Positions 30,278-40,668 of a stretch of DNA of 64,000 nt are shown piece by piece. Both the position numbers and the translations under genes were made by a program. The stretch is taken from positions 1,302,001-1,366,000 of the forward strand of contig JAXLYE010000001.1 in NCBI GenBank assembly GCA_046351595.1, in the 5' to 3' direction. How positions within the stretch are numbered: position 1 is the first letter of the stretch; every line of letters starts with the position of its first letter. This DNA comes from JAXLYE01 sp046351595 (GTDB lineage Bacteria > Myxococcota_A > Polyangia > Palsa-1104 > JAEUJZ01). The notes beneath the pieces were generated by a model. It made no database searches, had not been told where the DNA came from, and saw nothing but the letters and a program-made list of their open reading frames with translations.

Positions 30278-31092
30278 CAGAACCTCCCCTTCGCGAGCAG
30301 GCCGGCGCCGCTCGGCACAAGCTCCAGGCGGACCACCGGCGTGACGTTGGGGTCGCGGCGGTGCTTGACCAGCCAGCTTAGGCCCCACACCGCGCCCGCT
30401 GCGAACGCCGCGCCGCCCAGCACGTCGAAGGCGATGCCGGCGTAGTTCAGCGCCTTGCCGCGGCTGTCGAGCGCGGTGTCGAAGGCGCCGTCGCCCTGCA
30501 CCACCTGTCTGCTGGCCGCGAGCGCGCCGCCGCCGAGCCCGAGCCCGAGGACGAGCAGCGCCGCGCCCGACGACAGGAGCACGATCGGCCCGGTCGGCGG
30601 GCCGGCCTTCGGCTCGGCCTTGGGCACAGGCGGCACGACCGGCGCCGGCGTCACCTCGGGCTGCGGCTGCTGTGCCGCCTGCTGTGCCGCCTGCTGCGCC
30701 GCCTGCTGCGCCGCTTGTTGCTCGGTGAGCTTGGCCATCGCGTCGGCGCGGTACTTCTCGACCTCGGCGCGCTGCGCCGGCGACAGCTTCTTGTCCGTCG
30801 CCAGGTACAGGTCGTAGTAGTCGCGCGCCTGCGCCGGCTTGCCCCAGTCGAGGTAGGCGTGCCCGATGTTGAGCAGCAGCGCCGTCAGCGGCTTGATCTC
30901 GTAGGCGGCCTTGAGCTCGGTCACCGCGCACTCGAAGTCCTTGCGGTCGTAGCACTCCCGCGCCTTGTCGAAGTGCACCTTGAAGTCGTCGGCGGCGACC
31001 GCGTGCGCGGGCCCGCTAAGGAGCAGGGCGACCAGGCACAGTCCCCCCAGAGATCGGCCGGTTGGTCTTGAAGTCGATGATCGTGTTGTCAT
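30277..31092 (-). CDS. Exported TPR-like protein with Gln/Ala repeats and membrane segments
   Basis: A signal peptide (about residues 14-34) is followed by TPR-like helices (residues about 36-120: HFDKARECYDRKDFECAVTEL, then LLNIGHAYLDWGKPAQARDYY). Next come four to five Q-Q-A-A repeats from a 12-bp DNA repeat, a Pro-rich linker, two membrane helices (about 165-190 and 215-238), and a short tail. This arrangement is common next to Ser/Thr kinases in Myxococcota. It starts inside the 3' end of the kinase gene, overlapping by 77 bp in another frame; AGGGG upstream of the ATG supports this start. It probably works with the kinase and the FGE-fold lipoprotein, but no function is proven. Confidence 0.8.
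   Translation of the reverse strand: MTTRSSTSRPTGRSLGGLCLVALLLSGPAHAVAADDFKVHFDKARECYDRKDFECAVTELKAAYEIKPLTALLLNIGHAYLDWGKPAQARDYYDLYLATDKKLSPAQRAEVEKYRADAMAKLTEQQAAQQAAQQAAQQAAQQPQPEVTPAPVVPPVPKAEPKAGPPTGPIVLLSSGAALLVLGLGLGGGALAASRQVVQGDGAFDTALDSRGKALNYAGIAFDVLGGAAFAAGAVWGLSWLVKHRRDPNVTPVVRLELVPSGAGLLAKGRF
30667..30714. repeat. 12-bp tandem repeat, four near-perfect copies
   Basis: The unit CTGCTGTGCCGC (CTGCTGCGCCGC in the later copies) repeats four times and a drifted fifth follows. It encodes Q-A-A-Q repeats in the TPR-like protein. Confidence 0.9.
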
Positions 31093-32650
31093 TCGCGGTT
31101 CCCCTGGGACGACCCTTCTTCCGCGTCGGTTTCTTCGGTGCCGTCGAGTCGCTGATCAGCGTCAGGTTGAGCTGCGTCGGCCGGCTGCGCGACAGCGTGA
31201 TCTGCTGCTCCTTGAAGCCGCGCAACCGCAGGATCACGGTCTTGTCGCCGCTGCCCGAGGGCTCGTCGCGCTCCCACGGGGTCAGCCCGAGCTCGCGGCC
31301 GTCCTCGTCGATCACGGCGGCGCCGGGCGGCACCGTGGTCAGCTTCCACTGGACCTTGTCGCGCAGCGGCGTCACCAGCGGCGCGACGGTCGGCGCCGGC
31401 GTCGGCGGGGTCACCGCGACCGCGGGCCGTCCGTGCTCGACCTTGGGCACGCGCGCCGTGCGCAAGAGGAAGGCGCCGACCAGGGCCAGCACAACGAGGC
31501 CGGCCGAGGCGCCCAGCATGAGGCCGCGGCGGCGGCGCGGCACCGACCGGCTCTGGCCCGTGGCGCTGCCCAGCGTCGCCGAGCCGCTCTCGAGCACGCG
31601 GCGCGGCGGCGGCGTCACCGAGGTCGGCAGGTCCACGGACTGGTACGCGGCCCGCACGGGCGTCACGCTCGACGGCACGTCCGCGGCCACCCCGACGGGA
31701 GCGACCGGCTGCGACCACGCCGGGTCGTCGGCCAGCTCGAGCAGCCGCACCTCGACCTCGGCCATGCTCGGCCGCTCGGCGCCGTTCTTGGCCAGCATGC
31801 TCTCGATGAAGCGCGCCACATTCTCGGGCACCGCCGGCTCGAGCTGGCGCAGCGGCGGCGGCGGCACCAGGATGTGCATGGCCAGCACGTCCCCGTCGGC
31901 CTGCGACGTGAACGGCGGCCGCCCGGCGAGCGCCTGGTACAGCATGATGCCCAGCGAGTACACGTCGGTGCGATCGGTGACCGCGACGCCGCGGCACTGC
32001 TCCGGCGCCATGTACACCGGCGTCCCGAGCATGGTGCCGGTGCGCGTGTGGAAGTCCTGGACCTCCTTGTCCTCGACGGAGAGCTTGGCGATGCCGAAGT
32101 CGATCAGCTTGGCCCGCTCGCGCCGCTCGCTCGGCTCGGCCGGCTCGCGCACCTCGCTCGCGGGCGCGTCCGCGCTCGGGTTCACCGGCACCAGCATGAT
32201 GTTCGAGGGCTTGAGATCGCGGTGGATGATGTTGCGGCGGTGCGCCGCGGCCAGGGCGTTGGCGACCTCGCTGCCGATGCGCAGGCCGGCGCGCCCGAGC
32301 CGGCGCTCGCGCTTGAGCCGCGCGCCCAGCGTCTCGCCGTCGAGGTACTCCATGGCGATGTAGCAGGCGCCGCTCGGCAGCTGGCCGGTCTCGAGCAGCC
32401 GCACGATGCCGGGGTGGTCGACGGCGGCGATGGCCCGGCCCTCGTTGAGGAAGCGGGCCAGCGCCTCGGGGTCGCCGGACAGGCGCGCGTGCAGGACCTT
32501 GATGGCGGCGCGCTGCTGCGGCTCGCCCGGCTTGTCGGTGACCGCCTCGAAGACCGCGCCCATGCCGCCCTTGCCGATCTGCCGCACGATGCGGTAGGCC
32601 CCAACCCAGTCGCCTGGCTTTGGCATCAGATCGGACATTGTCTCGAGCAT
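31016..32650 (-). CDS. Ser/Thr protein kinase with membrane segment and PEGA-like domain
   Basis: A Hanks-type kinase. Domain residues about 18-300: Gly loop IGKGGMGAVFEA, AIKVL with the ATP-binding Lys, HRDLKPSN with the catalytic Asp, DFGIAK, GTPVYMAPEQ, and DVYSLGIMLYQAL. An insertion of about 20 residues precedes the DFG. A Pro/Thr-rich linker leads to one membrane helix near 385-405, and the outer part has a PEGA-like domain (VQWKLTTVPPGAAVIDEDG, then ILRLRGFKEQQITL). The tail is basic. It heads the three-gene cluster with the TPR and FGE-fold genes. A second in-frame ATG at 32638 is possible. Confidence 0.94.
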   Translation of the reverse strand: MLETMSDLMPKPGDWVGAYRIVRQIGKGGMGAVFEAVTDKPGEPQQRAAIKVLHARLSGDPEALARFLNEGRAIAAVDHPGIVRLLETGQLPSGACYIAMEYLDGETLGARLKRERRLGRAGLRIGSEVANALAAAHRRNIIHRDLKPSNIMLVPVNPSADAPASEVREPAEPSERRERAKLIDFGIAKLSVEDKEVQDFHTRTGTMLGTPVYMAPEQCRGVAVTDRTDVYSLGIMLYQALAGRPPFTSQADGDVLAMHILVPPPPLRQLEPAVPENVARFIESMLAKNGAERPSMAEVEVRLLELADDPAWSQPVAPVGVAADVPSSVTPVRAAYQSVDLPTSVTPPPRRVLESGSATLGSATGQSRSVPRRRRGLMLGASAGLVVLALVGAFLLRTARVPKVEHGRPAVAVTPPTPAPTVAPLVTPLRDKVQWKLTTVPPGAAVIDEDGRELGLTPWERDEPSGSGDKTVILRLRGFKEQQITLSRSRPTQLNLTLISDSTAPKKPTRKKGRPRGTANDNTIIDFKTNRPISGGTVPGRPAP

Positions 32651-32903
32651 CGTCGCCTGCTAGCCGCTCTCCGCCCCGCAACCCGATTACAGGTCAGCCC
32701 GCCAGATGCGAGCGAACGAGCCAACTTGAAACGATATCACGCAGTCACCGGGCAGATCTAGCCGGGCTCCTGCGGACCGCGAGCGCCGGCAGCCGCCGTC
32801 CGGAACCGGGCCGGTGCGTGACCGGGATCCCACACCGGGTCGGCCGGCGCCGGGTCGGCCGGCGCTCCCCGCCCGAGCACCACGGGTCCTCTCGGTCACC
32901 GGC

Positions 32904-33857
32904 TCAGTGCGGCGGATCGGCGCAGCAGCGGAAGCCCGTCGAGTAGTCGTGGTAGCTCGGGCGGTGCGCGGTGGTGCGATAGCCGCAGCCGGCGCCGTTG
33001 ATCTTGGCGTCGACGAAGAAGCCGCCGCGGAACACGCCGTTGCCGGTGAGCGTCACGGTGTCGACCCACTCGTGCAGGTTGCCGTGCAGGTCGAAGACGC
33101 CGAGCGGCGTCTTGCACTCGGCGAAGGCGCCGCCCTTGGCGACGGTGTCCGGCCACTTCACGCAGCACGGGTCGTTCATGTTCTCGTAGGTGAAGACGCC
33201 GGGGCCGTCGCCGAAGCAGTCGTTGACCGGGTTGCGCGGCCGGCCCTCGTTGCACGCGCCCTTCTTGTAGGTCTGGCCGTAGGGATACGTGGTGTTGGCG
33301 GCGCCGCGGCAGGCAAGCTCCCACTCGGCCTCCTTGCACAGGCGCTTGCCGGCGCGCTGGCAGGCCTTCTGCGCCTGCACCTGGCTGATGTAGCCCTGCG
33401 GCTTGATGCCGACGGCGACGACGGCGCGGACGTCGACCCCGTCGGGCGGGCGGTCGAAGGGCCAGGGCACGGTGCCGCTGACGCCGAGCTGCAAGAGGGC
33501 CGCCTCGTAGCGATCGATGCAGAACAGCTGATCGCCGCTGCGCTGCAGCACCATGTCCGCAGGGCAGCCGTCGACGTACAGCGCGCCGAGGTCCGGGGCC
33601 GGACCGCCGCCCTGATCCGCGAGCTCCTGATCGTTGGCGAGCATGTCCGGCGCCGGCTCGCAGCCCGCACCACCGAGCGGCAGCACGCCCAGAAGCAGCA
33701 GCAGCAGCGGAGAGCACCGCCCGCGCGCGCCTGCTGCGACCGCGGCCGTCCGGGCCGGGCCGGGCCGGGCGAAGCGACACAGCCAACCTGAGCGACGGAA
33801 CTTGTCCCGGGTGGTGCCCGAGAGACGCAGCCGACCTGCAGACAGACCCTGGCGCAT
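32904..33857 (-). CDS. FGE-sulfatase-domain (SUMF1-like) lipoprotein, second copy
   Basis: A long basic N-terminus precedes a Leu run (LLLLLLGVLPLGGAGC) that gives a lipobox near residue 66. The FGE-like domain follows: FCIDRYEAALLQLG, GKRLCKEAEWELACRG, VFDLHGNLHEWVDTV, FRGGFF, and STGFRCCADPP at the end. It is a divergent relative of the lipoprotein at 29297-30277. The start is uncertain: ATG at 33857, ATG at 33938 and TTG at 33944 are all in frame and none has a strong Shine-Dalgarno. 253 bp without a gene (32651-32903) separate it from the kinase, so it may be its own transcript. Confidence 0.8.
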   Translation of the reverse strand: MRQGLSAGRLRLSGTTRDKFRRSGWLCRFARPGPARTAAVAAGARGRCSPLLLLLLGVLPLGGAGCEPAPDMLANDQELADQGGGPAPDLGALYVDGCPADMVLQRSGDQLFCIDRYEAALLQLGVSGTVPWPFDRPPDGVDVRAVVAVGIKPQGYISQVQAQKACQRAGKRLCKEAEWELACRGAANTTYPYGQTYKKGACNEGRPRNPVNDCFGDGPGVFTYENMNDPCCVKWPDTVAKGGAFAECKTPLGVFDLHGNLHEWVDTVTLTGNGVFRGGFFVDAKINGAGCGYRTTAHRPSYHDYSTGFRCCADPPH

Positions 33858-34028
33858 GGGGCAACGATATTCCCAATCAACCTTCCCATCAATCGGAGCC
33901 ACTGGCTGAGCCGGCTCTGCAGACGGCTCTCGATTCATACGCAACCAGCGACGCGGAGAGCGGCTCAGGAGCTCCCTTAAGCGGCGCGGCTTCCGTCGAG
34001 CATCGGGAGCGCGCGCGCCGCTCTCGGC

Positions 34029-34057
34029 TTGACATCCCCTGGGCTGTCACCACAAAT
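34029..34057 (+). promoter_or_regulatory. Possible sigma-70-type promoter
   Basis: A perfect TTGACA lies at 34029-34034, and 17 bp further the weak element ACAAAT (34052-34057). It is 22 bp upstream of the GTG of the next gene, so the leader would be short. The -10 match is poor, which keeps confidence low. Confidence 0.35.
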
Positions 34058-34078
34058 TGCGCCGCGGAGGTTGAAAAG

Positions 34079-35149
34079 GTGGACCAGAAACGGGCAGCAA
34101 GGTTCGCAATGGCAGGCTCGGCGTCGGTTGCCGCTCCCGGCCGGACACGGTGTGTGGCGCGCGCGGGCAGGCTGCTCGCGCTCGGCGCCGCGCTCGGCCT
34201 GGTGCTCGGCGTGGCGCCGTCTGCGGCGACGGCGGCCGAGACGCTGCTGGTGCTGGGCGTGGCGCGCGACGGCAAGGCGGACCTGAAGCTGTCGCGCCAG
34301 ATCCAGGACCGCATCGGGCGCAGCGGCGAAACCGTGGCCCCGGCGCCGCGACTGAGCGCCAGCGAGCGGCTGTGCGTCGCGCAGGACTGCCTCGACACGC
34401 TGGCCGCGCGCGAGCAGGCGAGCATCGTGCTGACCGCCAGCGTGCAGAAGTCCGGCGCCGGCAACCAGGCGATGGCGGCGCTGCTCTACGACGCGGTCCG
34501 GCGCAAGCCGTTCGAGGCCTCGAGCGAGTGCGAGCGCTGCATGCCCGAGACCCTGGCGCTGCGCGTCGGCGAGCTGTTCGAGCGCCTGCTCAAGGAGCAC
34601 CGCGACCGCACCGCCGGCGAGCCTGTGGCCCAGGCGCAGGCCGCGCAGCCCGCCGGCCAGCGCCCGCGCACCCCGAGCAGCGAGCCCGTGCGCCCGAGCC
34701 CGGCCCAGGCCAGCGTCCCCACCAGCCCCGGCAAGGCAGAGACGGAAACCCCGGCGCAGCAGCCGCAGATCCTGTACCCGCCGCGCATGCAGCCCATCGA
34801 GTCGGAGACTGAGGTGCCGCGCGGCCTCGAGGGGGCCGATCACGGCCGCCGACCGCTGCTCTCGCTCTCGCCCAAGCGCAAGATCCTCGCCGGCGTGCTC
34901 GGCGGGGTGGCCGGCGCCGCGCTCATCACCGCCATCGCCCTCAACGTCACCAACGGCCAGCCGACCAGCATGGACTGCGCCGCGACCCCGGGCACCCCCA
35001 AGTTCTGCGTCACCGACTACCGCGCGCTCTACGGCACCGGCTATGCGCTCGCCGGCCTGTCGCTGGTCGGGCTGGGCGTGACCCTGTTCTGGCCGAGCGG
35101 TGACTCGCAGTCCGGCCGGGGCACGGGCAAGCTCGCGCAGCGCGACTAA
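34079..35149 (+). CDS. Uncharacterised exported membrane protein
   Basis: A 356-residue protein starting at GTG with GGAGG 8 nt upstream. The N-terminal hydrophobic segment (about residues 30-52) reads as a signal peptide ending ATAA. The first domain (about 53-180) is a small alpha/beta module with four Cys (CVAQDC, CERC) in a pattern often seen in Myxococcota proteins that precede outer-membrane transporters. A Pro/Gln-rich linker (about 185-245) leads to two C-terminal hydrophobic helices (about 265-290 and 320-340). I do not recognise a named family. It is co-oriented with the following FG-GAP lipoprotein gene. Confidence 0.7.
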   Translation: MDQKRAARFAMAGSASVAAPGRTRCVARAGRLLALGAALGLVLGVAPSAATAAETLLVLGVARDGKADLKLSRQIQDRIGRSGETVAPAPRLSASERLCVAQDCLDTLAAREQASIVLTASVQKSGAGNQAMAALLYDAVRRKPFEASSECERCMPETLALRVGELFERLLKEHRDRTAGEPVAQAQAAQPAGQRPRTPSSEPVRPSPAQASVPTSPGKAETETPAQQPQILYPPRMQPIESETEVPRGLEGADHGRRPLLSLSPKRKILAGVLGGVAGAALITAIALNVTNGQPTSMDCAATPGTPKFCVTDYRALYGTGYALAGLSLVGLGVTLFWPSGDSQSGRGTGKLAQRD

Positions 35150-35237
35150 CCGCTCGGCGGCACCGGCGGGCGCCCGACGAGCAGCCGACGGGCAGCCGAC
35201 GGGCGCCGCGAAGATAGCAACATAACATAGACACACA

Positions 35238-35257
35238 AGCCCGCTCACGGCGGGGCT
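35238..35257 (+). terminator. Weak hairpin followed by ATTTAT
   Basis: AGCCCGC (35238-35244) can pair with the following GCGGGGCT with one bulged G and a short loop; ATTTAT comes next. It is about 90 bp past the stop of the gene at 34079-35149 and 40 bp before the next ATG. Either a terminator or a leader structure for the next gene is possible. Confidence 0.35.
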
Positions 35258-35297
35258 ATTTATCAAAACAACTGCGCAGTCTACGAACGGAGCTGTA

Positions 35298-36698
35298 ATG
35301 TCGAGAACTTTGTCCAAGCTTATGTTTCAATCAAGCGTTGCACGCAAGTCGGCCTCGCCGCTGGCCGGCGGGCTCCTCGTGGCCGCCGCGCTCACCGCGG
35401 GCTGCGCCACCAACCTCTGCGAGACCGCGCCCGAGGACCCGCACTGCGCCGACACCGTGACGCCGGGGCAGCTCTCGCTCAGCGTGTCGCCGCTGCGGCT
35501 GTCGCTGACGCAGGGCGGCAGCCTGACCGTGAAGCTCGGCACTACGCCGCCGGCCGGCACTCGCGCCTTCCTGCGCCGCGCCGGAGCCGGCGACCTCCTG
35601 CTCGCCACCCTCGACAAGCCCGAGCAGATGGTGGCGATTAAGGCCGCGGACCTGGCCGGCCGCACGCCGGGCATGGCGCAGCTCGTCGTGGCCCAGCCCG
35701 ACCAGTCCGAGATGACAGTGTCGATGCGCCTGTTCGTCGAGCCGGTGTTCAAGGACCCGGCCAAGGAGTACGACACCAAGGCGGACGCCAACTCGCCGAT
35801 CTGGGCGGGCGTCGGCGACAACGGCGGCATCTACACGCTGAACACGTTCCCGCCGTTCATGGGCTCGACCGACAAGCAGCTGCGCATTGTCGATTATCAA
35901 TATGGCAACGGCATGCTGGCGCTGCGCTCGCCGCAGAGCTTCGGCGCCTATCGCGGATACCCGATCTCGGACGTGCTGCCGGGCCGCGGCGCGATCGTCG
36001 CGGACCGTGTCGTCGCGGTCAGCAAGAACCCGGTGAGCACGATGTACCCGGTGCTCACGGACCTGTGCAGCTACAAGACGCAGACCTGCCAGCAGCTCAA
36101 CCCGATGACGCTCGAGTTCCAGAAGCTGCTCGGGCTGGCCGCGGATCGGCGCGGCAACCTGGTCGCGGTGCAGACCGACGCGCAGGTGCTGGCCTACCGC
36201 GGCTCGGACGTGACGCCGTTCTCCGAGCGGCTGACGCTTCAGGGCATGGGCACGAACAAGGGCGCGGTCGTCGCGGTGGCGGTCGGGGACCTCGATGGCG
36301 ACGGCCAGCCGGATCTGGTGACGCTGCACCAGGGGCCGATCGGGGCCAGCGTGTTCCTGCGCGCCAGCGATACGCGGACGCTGCGCTACTCGGACCCGTA
36401 CTCGGCGCAGTTGCAGGGCGCGCTCGGTGGCGTGCTGCCGACCGCGATGGTGATGGCCGACCTCGACGCCGACGGGCTCGACGACGTGGCGCTGGCGCGG
36501 GGCAGCATGGTGTCGCTGCTCATCAACCAGGGCGACGGCGGCTTCTCGGCCATGAGCCCGATCGCCTCGGTCACCGCGATCGACGGCCTGGCGCTCGGCA
36601 ACGTCGACGTCGGCGCCGGCAGCCGCAGCACCGACCTCGTGGTTTCGAGCAGCGTGTCGCAGAAGATCTCGGTGCTGCTCAACCAGGCCTCGTACTGA
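35298..36698 (+). CDS. FG-GAP/VCBS-repeat lipoprotein
   Basis: A 466-residue protein with a lipoprotein signal ending ALTAGC at about residue 36. A beta-rich region (about residues 55-140) has the look of an immunoglobulin-like domain. The rest is a propeller-like region with two clear FG-GAP calcium-binding motifs, VAVGDLDGDGQPDLVTL near 330 and VMADLDADGLDDVALA near 390. GGAG lies 5 nt before the ATG. Such proteins are usually attached to the outer membrane and bind partners or calcium; the specific role is unknown. Downstream 36699-36896 contains degenerate GACCGAGCAGGC repeats. Confidence 0.82.
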   Translation: MSRTLSKLMFQSSVARKSASPLAGGLLVAAALTAGCATNLCETAPEDPHCADTVTPGQLSLSVSPLRLSLTQGGSLTVKLGTTPPAGTRAFLRRAGAGDLLLATLDKPEQMVAIKAADLAGRTPGMAQLVVAQPDQSEMTVSMRLFVEPVFKDPAKEYDTKADANSPIWAGVGDNGGIYTLNTFPPFMGSTDKQLRIVDYQYGNGMLALRSPQSFGAYRGYPISDVLPGRGAIVADRVVAVSKNPVSTMYPVLTDLCSYKTQTCQQLNPMTLEFQKLLGLAADRRGNLVAVQTDAQVLAYRGSDVTPFSERLTLQGMGTNKGAVVAVAVGDLDGDGQPDLVTLHQGPIGASVFLRASDTRTLRYSDPYSAQLQGALGGVLPTAMVMADLDADGLDDVALARGSMVSLLINQGDGGFSAMSPIASVTAIDGLALGNVDVGAGSRSTDLVVSSSVSQKISVLLNQASY

Positions 36699-36734
36699 TC
36701 CGCCGGCCGATCGGGCGGCCAGCTCGTCGACCGA

Positions 36735-36785
36735 GCAGGCGACTGAGCAGGCGACCGCTCGGGCGACCGAGCAGGCCGCCGAGCG
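36735..36785. repeat. Degenerate 12-bp repeats, intergenic
   Basis: Variants of GACCGAGCAGGC (GACTGAGCAGGC, GACCGCTCGGGC) occur about four times with 12-bp spacing between the FG-GAP gene and the convergent ATPase gene. No function is evident. Confidence 0.65.
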
Positions 36786-36896
36786 CGGGCCGTCGGGCGC
36801 CGGGCGCGGGACGCATGCAACGGCCGGAGCCGCTCACCACGGCTCGCTGCGCGCCGCGCCCGCGCCGCTCACTCCTTACTTTTCACTTCTCAGTTT

Positions 36897-37511
36897 TCAC
36901 TTAACCAGGGTGACGATGCGGTGGATGGGCGGCGCGTGCTCGACCACCTGCTGCTGCAGGCCCAGGCGCCCGAGCACGAACTCGACCGCGCGCACCCGCT
37001 CCTGCATCGACGGCGTATCGATCGGCAGGTAGCGGATGCCGTACTGCTCGAGCAGGAGCTTGACCATGCCGTCGATGCGCACGACCGAGTCCCAGTCGAC
37101 GCCGGCGCGCACGCCGTCTTCCTTGAGCAGGCTGCGGTGCGGGCGGACGAAGAAGACCACGCCCTCGTTGACCCACTCCATGTACTTGCGGACTTCGTCG
37201 CCGCTCTCGCCGCTCATGATGTCGCCCAGCACGGTCGCGTGCTCGGCGGCGTAGGCGAGGTTGTCGAAGGCGCGGTCCGAGACGAAGCCGCGCTCCTGCG
37301 CGCGCTCGGTGGCGATCTGGCGCTCGAACACGCGGCGCTGGTAGTCGCCGACGCGATCCATGTCCGTGCGCAGGCTCTCGAAGTTGGTCTCGAGCTCGGC
37401 CAGCACGGAGCGCGCGACCTCGGTGATCATGGGGACGCCGAAGCGGCGCGAAACCCAGCGGGTCATGGTGGTCTTGCCGGTGGCGTGGGAACCGACGAAG
37501 TAGATGCGCAT
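36897..37511 (-). CDS. NadR-like P-loop ATPase (AAA_28)
   Basis: A 204-residue cytoplasmic protein. The Walker A is G-S-H-A-T-G-K-T-T at 7-15. EVARSVLAEL near 31 and FVSDRAFDNLAYA near 75 match the AAA_28 family, related to the nicotinamide riboside kinase domain of NadR. RPHRSLLKEDGVRAG near 124 and a C-terminal alpha/beta part follow. It likely phosphorylates a small metabolite such as a nucleoside, but the substrate cannot be named. It is transcribed opposite to the FG-GAP gene. The 146 bp upstream contain a 12-bp tandem repeat, so its promoter must lie close to or within that repeat. Confidence 0.85.
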   Translation of the reverse strand: MRIYFVGSHATGKTTMTRWVSRRFGVPMITEVARSVLAELETNFESLRTDMDRVGDYQRRVFERQIATERAQERGFVSDRAFDNLAYAAEHATVLGDIMSGESGDEVRKYMEWVNEGVVFFVRPHRSLLKEDGVRAGVDWDSVVRIDGMVKLLLEQYGIRYLPIDTPSMQERVRAVEFVLGRLGLQQQVVEHAPPIHRIVTLVK

Positions 37512-37549
37512 GGGCGAGCGTGTAGCAGTCGCCCGAAGAGTCTGTCAAT

Positions 37550-37597
37550 GAGCCTGGCAGCGAGCCTGGCAGCGAGCCTGGCAGCGAGCCTGGCAAC
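37550..37597. repeat. 12-bp tandem repeat, four copies, intergenic
   Basis: The unit GAGCCTGGCAGC occurs at 37550, 37562, 37574 and 37586 (last copy with one change). It lies in the 146-bp gap between the start of the NadR-like gene (37511) and the stop of the sigma-54 activator gene (37658), so it is not coding in either. Confidence 0.92.
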
Positions 37598-37657
37598 GAG
37601 CGGACTGGCTCCCGATGCGCACGGCCGGTCCGTGCGGGCGCCCGCCTGGCCGCCGGG

Positions 37658-40392
<2,735 letters not shown>

Positions 40393-40668
40393 GGTGCCCT
40401 CTCTGTCTGAGCAGCGCAGCGCGCTGTCGTGCGTGGCGTTCACGGACGAGAGGCATTGCAGCCGATGTGCCAGCCCGCGCGGCCGCAGCAGTCCGCCGCA
40501 ATCCCCGCGCAATCAGCGGCTTTTCCGTCGCTGACGTTTTGCCCCGACCACTGAACCTTGCGTCGATGCCCCAAACTGGCGCAGTCCGAAGCGGCGCAGC
40601 TATTCCAATCTGGCGCACGTGCCGGACGAGATCCGGACGCGGTCCGGCCCCTGTCCGGATCCCGGCCG

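Noticed and set aside
29297..33857. True formylglycine-generating enzymes for sulfatases
   Set aside because: Both proteins have the fold motifs, but the paired catalytic cysteines are not evident and no sulfatase is nearby; the domain is more often a binding module.
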